This document shows, in pieces, positions 1 through 8,681 of a stretch of DNA of 64,000 nt (positions are counted from its first letter, which is position 1; every line of letters starts with the position of its first letter). The notes under the pieces are model-generated. The model worked only from the letters and a program-made list of their open reading frames with translations. It did not search any database and was not told the DNA's origin. The position numbers and the translations under genes were made by a program. Source of the DNA: DIGJ01 sp041821315 (GTDB lineage Bacteria > Bacillota > Clostridia > Lachnospirales > Lachnospiraceae). The stretch lies in the NCBI GenBank assembly GCA_041821315.1, contig JBGUEO010000006.1, positions 62,001-126,000 of the forward strand. The letters run 5' to 3'.

Positions 1-51
1 ACTTATGAGAATGAATCCCATTCCTACGATAACTAAAAAAATATCTAACAT
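1..51 (-). CDS. Partial gene, N-terminus only: membrane-anchored protein at the distal end of the fla/che operon
   Basis: Only the first 17 codons are inside the window. They begin with ATG at 51 and encode MLDIFLVIVGMGFILIS, a strongly hydrophobic N-terminal segment typical of a single membrane anchor. A good ribosome binding site (GGGAG, about 5 nt upstream) supports the start. It lies 17 nt downstream of the 102-aa flagellar-operon protein, so it is probably cotranscribed. In B. subtilis the equivalent place after sigD is taken by swrB, which also has an N-terminal anchor. That positional analogy is only an inference, and the family cannot be assigned from 17 residues. Confidence 0.6.
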   Translation of the reverse strand, partial: MLDIFLVIVGMGFILIS

Positions 52-68
52 GTCTACTCCCTGATCAT

Positions 69-377
69 TTATATTCGTATATCAAAATTACTTGATTTAA
101 TTTTTTTCCCTTTTTCTGCTTCTTTTTTCTTTTTTTTGCCTCTTTGCTGTCCAAATTCTCTAGCATCGTTTCCTTTGCCGTCACTATATCGGTATTCCGG
201 ATTCTCGCTCTTACTCATTTTTACTGCTTGCTTTCCATCATGCTTTACATTTGTATTATATTGTACACCTAATTGTTCCTGTGCATGTGTTAATTTTTGA
301 TTTTCAGCCTGATGAACTTGGGAAGCTTCTTGCGAACGACTCGGCATGGAAAGCATATCGATTGGTCTTATCGGCAT
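69..377 (-). CDS. Uncharacterised 102-aa basic protein of the flagellar operon
   Basis: This small soluble protein has no signal peptide or membrane segment. The N-terminal half (about residues 1-45) is polar and Gln-rich (MPIRPIDMLSMPSRSQEAS), probably helical. The C-terminal part carries a lysine cluster (GKKKKKEAEKGKKIKSS) near residues 78-95, which could bind nucleic acid or phospholipid. It sits 12 nt after fapA and just before a membrane-anchored partial gene, so a link to motility is likely from context only. I do not recognise a named family with confidence. The coding frame is supported by a purine-rich site (AAGGAGG) just upstream of the ATG and tight operon spacing. Confidence 0.7.
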   Translation of the reverse strand: MPIRPIDMLSMPSRSQEASQVHQAENQKLTHAQEQLGVQYNTNVKHDGKQAVKMSKSENPEYRYSDGKGNDAREFGQQRGKKKKKEAEKGKKIKSSNFDIRI

Positions 378-389
378 ACAAATTCCTCC

Positions 390-1991
390 TTAGATTGCCA
401 TAACTCGAATATCTGCGCGATCACGTACAAATTGTCCATGACTAATTTCTTCTTTAACAAACATAGAGGTGCTGGAAATAATGATTTTGACTCCTGGATA
501 TACACTGCCAGTAAATCTTATTTTTCCATCCTGAAAACTATCGATTTCAGCTTTTAATGCTAAATATCTTGGTTCTTTTGTTGCTAAAGACTCCTGAAGT
601 CTTGTAAATTCTTGTTTTGCTATAACCAATTGTTTTTTTTGTTCGATGGTTAACCCCATTGAACATTGCATCCTTTTTTTAAATAAATTAAAAACTTGTG
701 CATATTTTGTTTGTTCTTTTTTAATATCTTCAATTTCTTTTTCTAGATTTTTTTGTTCTTTTTTTATATTATCATCAATACCAATAGAAAGAACTGTTTG
801 CGTACACATGGAAGAACCTATCGTCTTTGCAGTTATTCCTTTACCAGCTTTTACCTCACCACCAGTAATCATACTCTTCTTCCCTGTAACCAAAACCTCA
901 CCTTTTGCAGAAACATGGCTATGCATAATTGCATCTGTTGTAATATCACCGCCAGAAATAACCTCACAATTTTCAATAAATCGTGCCGTTAGATTGCCTT
1001 TCGAAATTAATTTTCCTTTTCCCATCCCCTGAACACCGCGTTTTAATATAATCTGACCTTCGGAAATTAACGTACCACCTTCCACAACGCCATCTATAAT
1101 TATATCACCTTTTGCACGAACAGTAAAACCTGTAACAACATTCCCATGTACCATAACATTTCCATCATAGTCAATGTCGCCAGATGCCACGCTTACATCT
1201 GCAGGAACTTCATATGTATTCGAGACAAATACACGATCATCTATTAAAGTAACATGCCCCGATACATCGGAATACATGATTGTCTTGTCTTCTGATAGAT
1301 GAATATTTCCTCCATGTTTTAATATTTTAGCTACTACTTTTTTGGGTTTTATAATACTTCCCAGTATGTCAATCCCCGGTTTTCCATAATCCACAGGTTC
1401 TAGCGTAGCAATGATATCCCCTGCATTTACTTTATTTATCATATCAAGTTGATGAAAATCAACCGATCCATCTTCATTAATTTTAGGTTTACTAGTTCCT
1501 TCTGTTCTAAAATTATAAGTTATAACTGCACTTTTCCCTTGCATTGGCATAATAGCCTCAGCCAGCACAAGCTCTGTACAATACGTACGATCTGCCAAAA
1601 AACAATCAATATTCGTATCAATTAAACCACATTTTATTCCTGTATGAACCAAATGATTTACAATTTCTTCTCGCGTCATTAATTTACCTTTTGATGAAGG
1701 TGGATAAAATACTCCAATTGCTTTTGTTCTTGATTCATCAATCACAACTTCTAAATACTCATTTTCTGGCAAACAATTTTCCTGATTTAAACGGACTTCC
1801 TTTTCCTCTGAGAGTGTAGCAATTGATGTTCCCAATTCCTTTAAATCATAGTTTGTAATCTTCTTTTTTGTTAAATAACTTGACACCATATCATATGTTA
1901 CTGGAATCCCCCCATTTATAGCCGGATACAGTTTAATGTACGTTCCATCTTCTCTGTGAATTAATTGAAAAAAACCATTTTTACCCATCAT
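390..1991 (-). CDS. FapA-type (DUF342) protein, flagellar-operon member
   Basis: The 533-residue product matches the FapA/DUF342 architecture. An N-terminal alpha/beta region (about 1-240) is followed by a glycine- and valine-rich repetitive segment (about 265-400, with GDIDYDGNVMVHGNV and SGGDITTDAIMHSHV) that should form a right-handed beta-helix. A charged coiled coil follows (about 405-475, KKEQKNLEKEIEDIKKEQ) before a short C-terminal beta domain. FapA-family proteins are polymer-forming and found in many clostridial flagellar operons, but their molecular role is poorly defined. In Vibrio a FapA has been linked to flagellar regulation. The gene is 19 nt downstream of fliA. The start could be either of two adjacent ATG codons. 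Confidence 0.85.
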   Translation of the reverse strand: MMGKNGFFQLIHREDGTYIKLYPAINGGIPVTYDMVSSYLTKKKITNYDLKELGTSIATLSEEKEVRLNQENCLPENEYLEVVIDESRTKAIGVFYPPSSKGKLMTREEIVNHLVHTGIKCGLIDTNIDCFLADRTYCTELVLAEAIMPMQGKSAVITYNFRTEGTSKPKINEDGSVDFHQLDMINKVNAGDIIATLEPVDYGKPGIDILGSIIKPKKVVAKILKHGGNIHLSEDKTIMYSDVSGHVTLIDDRVFVSNTYEVPADVSVASGDIDYDGNVMVHGNVVTGFTVRAKGDIIIDGVVEGGTLISEGQIILKRGVQGMGKGKLISKGNLTARFIENCEVISGGDITTDAIMHSHVSAKGEVLVTGKKSMITGGEVKAGKGITAKTIGSSMCTQTVLSIGIDDNIKKEQKNLEKEIEDIKKEQTKYAQVFNLFKKRMQCSMGLTIEQKKQLVIAKQEFTRLQESLATKEPRYLALKAEIDSFQDGKIRFTGSVYPGVKIIISSTSMFVKEEISHGQFVRDRADIRVMAI

Positions 1992-2010
1992 TTCTTATAA
2001 TCCCCCTCTA

Positions 2011-2781
2011 TTACCCATTAAATACTATGATACTCCCGCCTAACCGACTCTTCATCTTCGAAAGTGCTTTTGTGTGCAATTGAGAAACTCTTGATTCCGA
2101 GACTTCTAGGACTTTACTTATTTCTTTCAGCGTTAATTCCTCATAATAATAAAAAGTTATTACTTTTTTCTCATTATCTGTCAGAGTATTAATTACCTCC
2201 GCTAATTGACGTTTTAGTTCTTCTTTTTCAATAACAGTCTCTGGTTGATCATAATGCGCATGTTCGCCAGAAACTGCCTCCATCCTAACTTCTGTTCCTT
2301 GTTCCATAAATTCATCCAAAGATATTAAGTTTGCTACCTTTGTCTGTGATTGCCATCTTGTAAGTTCATCCACTGATATTTTTAGTTCAGTCGCAATCTC
2401 CTCATCTGTAGCAAAACGGCCTCTTTCAATCTCAATTTTATTATATGCAACGTCTAGTTTCTTTTGTTTTTGTCGCAAGGTTCGCGGAATCCAATCCATT
2501 TTACGAATCTGATCTAAAATGGCCCCTCGAATTCGCAAACTAGCATATGTTTCAAACTTAACACCCTTCAAATTGTCAAATTTGTCAATCGCGTCAATTA
2601 ACCCAAATGTACCATAACCAACTAAATCATCATATTCTACCGTATACCCTAAATACATACTTAGTCTCCCGGCCACTACCTTAACAAGTCCGGCATATTC
2701 AATAATTAATTTTTCACGAATCCCAGGGGCTTTTACTTTTGTATATTCAACCCAAAGTTTATTTCTTCCCTCTTCGTCCAT
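2011..2781 (-). CDS. fliA: RNA polymerase sigma factor FliA/SigD family (flagellar sigma-28)
   Basis: This sigma-70-family factor directs transcription of late flagellar, motility and autolysin genes. Region 2 is clear at about residues 45-110 (YDDLVGYGTFGLIDAIDKF, then KFETYASLRIRGAILDQIR), with the FliA/WhiG signature DWIPRTLRQ right after it. Region 3 lies near 120-150 and region 4 near 200-250, with a helix-turn-helix (LTLKEISKVLEVSESRVSQL). The length of 256 matches B. subtilis SigD (254). AGGAGG lies 5 nt before the ATG. The gene lies after the chemotaxis genes near the end of the operon, as in B. subtilis, where distance from the promoter limits SigD level. No flgM anti-sigma gene is in the window. 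Confidence 0.95.
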   Translation of the reverse strand: MDEEGRNKLWVEYTKVKAPGIREKLIIEYAGLVKVVAGRLSMYLGYTVEYDDLVGYGTFGLIDAIDKFDNLKGVKFETYASLRIRGAILDQIRKMDWIPRTLRQKQKKLDVAYNKIEIERGRFATDEEIATELKISVDELTRWQSQTKVANLISLDEFMEQGTEVRMEAVSGEHAHYDQPETVIEKEELKRQLAEVINTLTDNEKKVITFYYYEELTLKEISKVLEVSESRVSQLHTKALSKMKSRLGGSIIVFNG

Positions 2782-2796
2782 TTATGCCTCCTAGCT

Positions 2797-3084
2797 TTAT
2801 TCCTTTTTTGAACCCTCAGGCATTTCTGTTTCTTCTTGTGAAATTTCACTCTCTTCGGCATTATCTTCTACAGTTTTTGTTTCTTCTTCCTCTTTTATGC
2901 CTTCCGATTCAATAACTTTTGTTATGATTGCTTTTGCAATCATGCCTATTATATAAAACACAATAAGTACTCCCAATAAAATTTCCAAGCTTAATAACTT
3001 GTCAATCTTATTGGCAATACTAGCAATACATGTAACAGCCCCTGCAATCAGCATTGTAATCGCAGGAATATATTTTTTTTGCAC
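2797..3084 (-). CDS. Small membrane protein between cheD and fliA, unknown function
   Basis: The 95-residue protein has two predicted transmembrane segments (about residues 6-24 and 32-56). A strongly acidic cytoplasmic tail follows (EGIKEEEETKTVEDNAEESE, residues about 63-82). The start codon is GTG with only a weak upstream GGG, so the translation start is less certain than for neighbours. Context places it in the flagellar/chemotaxis operon, 15 nt from both cheD and fliA. In B. subtilis a short protein gene (ylxL) also sits just before sigD and may affect SigD. Similarity of position is the only reason to suggest a related role here. Confidence 0.7.
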   Translation of the reverse strand: MQKKYIPAITMLIAGAVTCIASIANKIDKLLSLEILLGVLIVFYIIGMIAKAIITKVIESEGIKEEEETKTVEDNAEESEISQEETEMPEGSKKE

Positions 3085-3099
3085 GTTTTATTCCCATCC

Positions 3100-3585
3100 T
3101 TATACTGGTTTAATTTCTTTTCCTACTGCTTTTATTAATAAAATTCCTGTTTCTGGGTAAAATTCAATTGTTCTACCATAATTTGCACCAGTGTCTTCTG
3201 CTAATATCCTGATTCCGAGCTCTTTTAATTTCTTCTTTGTTGCTTCTGTATTACGTTCCCCAATCCGCAGCATATCGTTATTGCTACCAAAGGCAAACAT
3301 TTGCGCTCCACCTGCGATTTTTGCTGTTAAACCCTGACGATTTGCCCCTGACTTTACCATCATATCAATACAGGCATCAATCCCTGTATCAGCAAATTTT
3401 GCAATATTACTGTTGTTTTTCACTAATTTACTATCTGGCAGCATAATATGTGCCAGTCCAGCAATTTTTCTAATAGAATCATAAAGTGTTACTCCAACAC
3501 ATGATCCTAATCCTAATGTTGTAATTGCATCTGGTGACCGACAAATATTATAGTCTGCCATGCCAACTTTAATCATATTACCCAT
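3100..3585 (-). CDS. cheD: Chemoreceptor glutamine deamidase CheD
   Basis: CheD deamidates specific glutamines of chemoreceptors and binds CheC to tune adaptation. The catalytic triad spacing is visible: Thr23, Cys29 (LGLGSCVGVTLYD) and His46 (GLAHIMLPDS), the same 6- and 17-residue gaps as in Thermotoga CheD. The length is 161 aa from the chosen start. An upstream in-frame GTG overlaps the Shine-Dalgarno AAGGTGG. The ATG at 3585 lies 8 nt after that site and is preferred. cheC lies immediately upstream with a 13-nt gap, consistent with the CheC-CheD partnership. Confidence 0.95.
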   Translation of the reverse strand: MGNMIKVGMADYNICRSPDAITTLGLGSCVGVTLYDSIRKIAGLAHIMLPDSKLVKNNSNIAKFADTGIDACIDMMVKSGANRQGLTAKIAGGAQMFAFGSNNDMLRIGERNTEATKKKLKELGIRILAEDTGANYGRTIEFYPETGILLIKAVGKEIKPV

Positions 3586-3598
3586 ATTTATAACCACC

Positions 3599-4216
3599 TT
3601 ACAGTCCTAAGGAGGACATCATCTTTATGTAAGAATCCATGGTTGGTATCAATACAAAATACCCATTTACTTCTTGATTATTTTCTGATATTTGTGTTTT
3701 GATTACCAACGCTTTATCTCCAACTTTTCCAAATTCAATTGCAGGTACACTCAAAATTGCTCCTGCCATGTCAATTGACATATAAGGAATTGATGAAGTT
3801 ATTGTTAAGTTTGTCAACGTAGAAATAGACGACAAGTATGCACCTGCAATAATATTTCCAATTTCACTAAGTGCAGATAAATCCATTTCTGAAAAATCAT
3901 CGAAACTTTGTAAATCTTTTTGTAATAAAATATTAATGATGTGATGTGCTGACTCTTTTTCTAACATAAACATCATCATACCATCTGTATCACCTTCTAA
4001 TGTAAGTAAAATCCCCACAATTAAATTTTCAGCTCCACCAATTATATCAGGCAGCTCTTGAAACCCTAATAATTCAACCAGTGGAACCTTCATATCAATT
4101 TTAGAGTTTAAAAGCTGAGACAATGCCGTTGTAGCATTGCCCGCTCCTATATTTCCGATTTCACGCAATACATCAAATTGCAGACTATCAACATTATCAT
4201 AACTAAACTCCGACAA
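3599..4216 (-). CDS. cheC: CheY-P phosphatase CheC
   Basis: CheC dephosphorylates CheY-P and is stimulated by CheD. Both phosphatase active-site helices with the conserved E-x-x-N pattern are visible: LREIGNIGAGNATTAL near residue 20 and LSEIGNIIAGAYLSSI near residue 117. The protein has CheC/FliY/CheX topology and about 205 residues, as usual. A GTG nine bases upstream (4225) overlaps the GAGG ribosome binding site. The TTG at 4216, 8 nt after GAGG, is therefore my preferred start, with moderate certainty. It lies between cheW and cheD. Confidence 0.93.
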   Translation of the reverse strand: MSEFSYDNVDSLQFDVLREIGNIGAGNATTALSQLLNSKIDMKVPLVELLGFQELPDIIGGAENLIVGILLTLEGDTDGMMMFMLEKESAHHIINILLQKDLQSFDDFSEMDLSALSEIGNIIAGAYLSSISTLTNLTITSSIPYMSIDMAGAILSVPAIEFGKVGDKALVIKTQISENNQEVNGYFVLIPTMDSYIKMMSSLGL

Positions 4217-4230
4217 TATATTCACCTCAT

Positions 4231-4695
4231 TTATACATTCTCTTTCTCAATAATTACTTCTGCGATATTGAGCAAGGATATAAGTCCATCTCCCGGTTTA
4301 CCAATTCCAGTTAAATATTGAGTCTTATCATCTGTTGCATTATATGTAGGTTTTTCAATACAGCTGTCTTCTAACGTAACAACTTCTTTTACTTGATCTA
4401 CAATAAGTCCAACCGCCGATTGCGATTCCAGTTTTATAATTATAATTCTGGTCGCATTGGTATATTCATCTGGTTCTAAATCAAATTTTAATCGAAGACT
4501 CATCACAGGAACAATTTCACCTCTAAGATTAATTACTCCTTTAAAATAATGCTGTGCCTTTGGAACTCTTGTTATTTTTTGCATTCTTACAATATTATCT
4601 ACGTATTGTATATCAATTCCATATTGTTCTGTCCCTAATTTTACACAAACATATTGTTTTGCATTTATTGATCCATTTTTCTTCATGTTCTCCAC
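4231..4695 (-). CDS. cheW: Chemotaxis coupling protein CheW
   Basis: CheW links CheA to chemoreceptor tips in the signalling array. The 154-aa protein is a single CheW/SH3-like domain (KQYVCVKLGTEQYGIDIQYV near residue 14, then the conserved NLRGEIVPVMSLR near 57-69). GTG is the start, with AAGGGGG 7 nt upstream. An ATG three codons on would have a much shorter spacing. The gene is 12 nt after cheA and shares its domain with the CheA C-terminus. Cytoplasmic. Confidence 0.95.
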   Translation of the reverse strand: MENMKKNGSINAKQYVCVKLGTEQYGIDIQYVDNIVRMQKITRVPKAQHYFKGVINLRGEIVPVMSLRLKFDLEPDEYTNATRIIIIKLESQSAVGLIVDQVKEVVTLEDSCIEKPTYNATDDKTQYLTGIGKPGDGLISLLNIAEVIIEKENV

Positions 4696-4707
4696 TTAAA
4701 CACCCCC

Positions 4708-6804
4708 TTAAACTAAAGTATTTGCATCAATAATCAAGGCAACTTCACCATCACCTAGAATTGCTGCTCCACTAATTACTTTATTATTGTTAATGTATTT
4801 ACCAATGGACTTAATTACAATTTCAAGTTGTCCAATTAGGTTATCTACAACGAGTCCTGCCAATTTTTCACCTTTTGATACGATAACCACAGTCAGACTT
4901 TCTGGATTTTCTTCTCTTGGTTCTACATCCAAAACCTCATCTAAACGAATCAATGGAATAACCGATCCTCTTAATTTAATAACTTCCTTTGTCTGAACGT
5001 ACTCAATCTCAGAACATGGTACATCTTCAATTGTTTGAATACTGCCAAGTGGTATTGCATATTTTTCTTCGCCAAGTTCAACCATAAGTGCTTGAATAAT
5101 TGCAAGTGTAAGCGGAAGACGAATAATGAAGCTGCTACCTTCCCCTAAAACGGTCTTACATTCAATATCTCCACCTAATTTTTCAATATTTGTTTTCACA
5201 ACATCAAGTCCTACCCCTCGACCAGATACATCAGAAATCTTTTCTGCCGTTGAAAAACTTGGTAGAAATAACAAATCTATAATATCTTTTTGTGTCATGG
5301 TTTCTGCTTGCTCTGGCGTAATAGTTCCCTTTTCAATTGCTTTTTGCTTCACACGATCTGTGTTAATTCCAGCTCCATTATCACGAACCTCAATAACAAC
5401 ATTGTTACCATCTTGATAAGCATCTAAATAAATCGAACCAACTTCTGATTTTCCTAAGCGTACTCTCTCTTCATTACTTTCCAATCCATGATCTGCCGCA
5501 TTCCGAATTAAATGTTGCAGTGGGTCTCCAATTTCATCAATAACCGTACGATCAAGTTCCGTTTCCTCACCTGTCATATACAGTTCCATTTTTTTGTCTA
5601 ATTTCTTTGACAAATCACGAATCATACGTGGAAATTTATTTACAACGGTTTCAATCGGCATCATTCGAACTTTCATAACCGATTCATGTAAATTTGTTGT
5701 AACACGTTCTAAGTATTCAATCTGTTCATTAAAAGCGGTTCCTTTTTTTTCAGAATCCTCGTTATTTCCAATAGAAACCAAACCATTTTTGGCGATAATC
5801 AACTCACTCACTAAATTCATTAAAACGTCTAATTTTTCAATATCAACACGAACCGAGCGATTTACAACTGGTCTAGCTACCGCTTTCTTTTGTGCTTGTC
5901 CATTTGTTGTCTCTTTTGTCGTAGTTGGTTTAAATGCCGTGGCAGTGGCCGTGGCAGTAGCTGCAGCTTCATTAATTGCATTCTCTATTGCCGTTTCATT
6001 TTCTTTTAATTGATTTGATTCAAAAAAATCAATTGCAGCATCTTTAATCTCCGATACATTAAGAATCGATTTTTTTACTTTATCCATTGTGGCTTTGGTT
6101 AACAAAACGACACTAAAATCTAGTTCAAATCGTTCATCTTCAATATCTTGTACGGATGGACTTGATACAACGACATCACCGAGTTCCTCTAATGTCTTAA
6201 ATACCAAAAATGCTCTTGCTGCTTTTAAAATGCAGCTTTCTTGAATGTATACGGTAATACCAAATACATTTTCTTCTTCTTGTGCCTTACTGATTGCATG
6301 AATTTCATGTTCTTGAAGCACAATACTTTTAAATTTCATAAAGTCATCATTTCCGCTTGGATCTCCTGTTTTTTCGACAACTACTGTCTTTTCTACTGGT
6401 GCTGCCACTTCTTGTCCTAACCCATCTGCAAGAATTTGATTCAAGTCAACAATAATACTTTCGTTGTCCTCTAATCCTTCATCTGCTGACGCCTGAATAT
6501 TTTCTAAGTAGGACTCCAATGCATCCAGACCTCTAAATAAAACATCCACTAATTCAGACTTTACTTTCATTTTTCCGTTACGAATTTCAGCAAACACATT
6601 TTCCATGTTATGTGTCAACTTTTGCATTCTTTTATAACCCATGGTTCCTGCCATACCCTTTAGCGAATGAGCCGCACGAAATATCTCATTTATGGTATTT
6701 TCATTTTCAGGCTCGTTTTCTAAAACCAATAGTTGTTCATTTAAATTTTGTAAATGTTCTTTTGTTTCATCAATAAAAATCTCTAGGTATTGACTTACGT
6801 CCAT
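4708..6804 (-). CDS. cheA: Chemotaxis histidine kinase CheA
   Basis: CheA autophosphorylates and donates phosphate to CheY and CheB. The 698 residues show all domains: P1 Hpt (1-105) with phospho-accepting His46 in AAHSLKGMAG; a P2-like region (about 160-280); a low-complexity Ala/Thr linker near 285-300; a dimerisation helix pair (SVRVDIEKLDVLMNLVSELI, from about 318); the HATPase with N box HLIRNAADHGLES and G boxes DNGAGI and GRGVGLDVV; and a C-terminal CheW-like domain. cheA is directly followed by cheW and preceded by cheB with no gap, so translational coupling is likely. Confidence 0.97.
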   Translation of the reverse strand: MDVSQYLEIFIDETKEHLQNLNEQLLVLENEPENENTINEIFRAAHSLKGMAGTMGYKRMQKLTHNMENVFAEIRNGKMKVKSELVDVLFRGLDALESYLENIQASADEGLEDNESIIVDLNQILADGLGQEVAAPVEKTVVVEKTGDPSGNDDFMKFKSIVLQEHEIHAISKAQEEENVFGITVYIQESCILKAARAFLVFKTLEELGDVVVSSPSVQDIEDERFELDFSVVLLTKATMDKVKKSILNVSEIKDAAIDFFESNQLKENETAIENAINEAAATATATATAFKPTTTKETTNGQAQKKAVARPVVNRSVRVDIEKLDVLMNLVSELIIAKNGLVSIGNNEDSEKKGTAFNEQIEYLERVTTNLHESVMKVRMMPIETVVNKFPRMIRDLSKKLDKKMELYMTGEETELDRTVIDEIGDPLQHLIRNAADHGLESNEERVRLGKSEVGSIYLDAYQDGNNVVIEVRDNGAGINTDRVKQKAIEKGTITPEQAETMTQKDIIDLLFLPSFSTAEKISDVSGRGVGLDVVKTNIEKLGGDIECKTVLGEGSSFIIRLPLTLAIIQALMVELGEEKYAIPLGSIQTIEDVPCSEIEYVQTKEVIKLRGSVIPLIRLDEVLDVEPREENPESLTVVIVSKGEKLAGLVVDNLIGQLEIVIKSIGKYINNNKVISGAAILGDGEVALIIDANTLV

Positions 6805-7896
6805 TTAACGCACCCCCACATTCTGAGTAATAGCTCCAGAAATCATCCGTAACGGTAAAACTTCATTGGTCAAACCAGCTTCCGCAACTACCTTTGGCAT
6901 TCCATATACTGTGCTAGTTGCTTGATCCTGTGCTATTACATAAATTTTTTTGTATTCTTTTAATTGCATGATTCCTTTTGTTCCGTCGCCACCCATACCC
7001 GTTAACACAACACAAGTAATGGTTTCAAAATCAGAAGCTAACAATGATTCATACATAATGTCAGCGCAAGGTTTTAGTCCACCTCTAGCTGGTTCATCAG
7101 TCAAAATGATTCGATATTTTCCTGCGTTGGCCTTCTCTAGTTTCATCTGTGCTCCGCCTTTTGCAATATATACCGTTCCATTTTCAAGTATATCACCATC
7201 TTGTGCTTCTTTTACATATACATTGCTCATTTCGTTTAAACGCATCGCCAAAGATTTTGTAAATCCGGCAGGCATATGTTGTACCAAGAGCATCGGTGCA
7301 TCCAATCCTTTTGGAAGTGTTGGAATAACATCCTGCAATGCCTTTGGTCCTCCTGTAGAACAAGCAAGTGCAATTAACTTACTTCCTCTTTTGACATCAT
7401 GAGAGACAATAATATTATTCGAAGCAATCGGCGGCACTACCTTTTGAAATCTTGGTTCTCTCTTTGTTCTTTCAATTACAAAGTTATCTTCTAAATTAAA
7501 AGCCCAACAAAGTCTTTTTAAAATTTGATCATGAAATGATTCACTTTTTACTTCCATATAAGAATCTGGTTTCGTCACAAAATCAAATGCTCCAAGCTCC
7601 AATGCACGAATTGTCTCTGCTGCTCCCTGTTTTGCCAAGGTACTAACCATAATTGTTGTGTGTTTAATATTGTGTCGATTCATTTGCTCAAGAAGTTCAA
7701 GTCCAGACATTTTTGGCATATTAATGTCTAATAAGATTGCATCGTATTTACCTGTATTTTTTATAATAAGATCAAATGCATCCATACCATTATTGGCTGT
7801 GTCCATAACTTGAAATCTATCGTCTGACTTTATTATATCAGATATTACCCTTCTCATAAGTGCAGAGTCATCAACAATTAAAATATTTTTTTTCAT
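6805..7896 (-). CDS. cheB: Chemotaxis response regulator protein-glutamate methylesterase CheB
   Basis: CheB removes methyl groups from receptors and deamidates them when phosphorylated by CheA. An N-terminal receiver domain (1-125) has the acidic pair D9-D10, phospho-acceptor D57 (LLDINMPKMSG) and a conserved Lys in VTKPD. The C-terminal esterase carries the triad: Ser in ALACSTGGPKAL, His in LLVQHMPAGF and Asp in TGMGGDGTKG. The start overlaps the end of the upstream PilZ gene by 4 nt (ATGA). No cheR methyltransferase gene is in the window, so it must lie elsewhere. Confidence 0.96.
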   Translation of the reverse strand: MKKNILIVDDSALMRRVISDIIKSDDRFQVMDTANNGMDAFDLIIKNTGKYDAILLDINMPKMSGLELLEQMNRHNIKHTTIMVSTLAKQGAAETIRALELGAFDFVTKPDSYMEVKSESFHDQILKRLCWAFNLEDNFVIERTKREPRFQKVVPPIASNNIIVSHDVKRGSKLIALACSTGGPKALQDVIPTLPKGLDAPMLLVQHMPAGFTKSLAMRLNEMSNVYVKEAQDGDILENGTVYIAKGGAQMKLEKANAGKYRIILTDEPARGGLKPCADIMYESLLASDFETITCVVLTGMGGDGTKGIMQLKEYKKIYVIAQDQATSTVYGMPKVVAEAGLTNEVLPLRMISGAITQNVGVR

Positions 7897-8660
7897 TTTG
7901 CCAAGCCCCTTTCTCGTTGTCTTATTTTTCGCTCTTGTTCAAATATAAATTTAATAAGTGATTCTCGCTCAGCAGAACGAATATCTAAAAATTCAATTCT
8001 ATGTTCAAAGTAACCTTTTCTTCGTTGCATCGGAATGGAAACAATTAGTTTCGCATCATATTGTCCTCTTATCTCTTTCCCCCGATAAGAATAGTTTAGT
8101 TGAAGCACCATATTCGTGCCCGCCTGATATTCAAATTTTGATTGGAAGCGGCAACCGCCTCCACTAATGTCAACAATAGGAACTACCTTCCATTGTGCCT
8201 GCGCTTCCTTTATAAATTGCTCAATACTTTCTTTTTCCTCATCTGACTTATACTTTTTTTCTTTTAATTTTCTCATAGCAGAAACTTCTTCGTCACTGAT
8301 TACGCGATACTGTATATCCATCGCACATTCCAGACGATAATATTTTCTTCTTTGAAATTTTTCTAAATCTGTTTCAAAATATACTACCAAAACAGAAATT
8401 AGTCCTTCTTTGTATCGCTCTAGTATTTCTCCTTTGCAATGATATAAACCACGCTTCGTATAAAAAACACATTGATATTTATCACCAACCTCCAATGGAA
8501 CAATCCGTCCTCCCTCCATTGGTACTGAAATTTTAACTGTTTCATCATCCATCAAATCCAAAACTTTACTATTATATTGTTTTCCTTCTCTTACTTCCCC
8601 AAAACCATTTTTTAATTGGATTAAATCAAGTTTTGTTCCTGGCATTATAATAGTAGACAT
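7893..8660 (-). CDS. PilZ-domain flagellar brake protein (YcgR-like, probable c-di-GMP effector)
   Basis: An N-terminal beta-barrel of the YcgR N-domain type (about 1-105) is followed by a PilZ domain with both c-di-GMP contact motifs: RRKYYR near residue 111 and DISGGG near residue 170. By family analogy it binds c-di-GMP and slows or uncouples the motor (YcgR/DgrA type). About 54 residues separate the two motifs, filled by a charged helical insert (EKKYKSDEEKESIEQF), longer than in typical PilZ domains. The gene lies between flhG and cheB. The start may be the ATG at 8660 or the adjacent TTG at 8663. GGAGGTGGG lies upstream. Confidence 0.88.
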   Translation of the reverse strand: MSTIIMPGTKLDLIQLKNGFGEVREGKQYNSKVLDLMDDETVKISVPMEGGRIVPLEVGDKYQCVFYTKRGLYHCKGEILERYKEGLISVLVVYFETDLEKFQRRKYYRLECAMDIQYRVISDEEVSAMRKLKEKKYKSDEEKESIEQFIKEAQAQWKVVPIVDISGGGCRFQSKFEYQAGTNMVLQLNYSYRGKEIRGQYDAKLIVSIPMQRRKGYFEHRIEFLDIRSAERESLIKFIFEQERKIRQRERGLAK

Positions 8661-8681
8661 CAATGTCCCACCTCCAAATTC

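Noticed and set aside
5594..6013. 139-codon plus-strand reading frame opposite cheA
   Set aside because: Shadow of the cheA gene. Its Ala/Val repeat is the complement of the cheA linker repeat.
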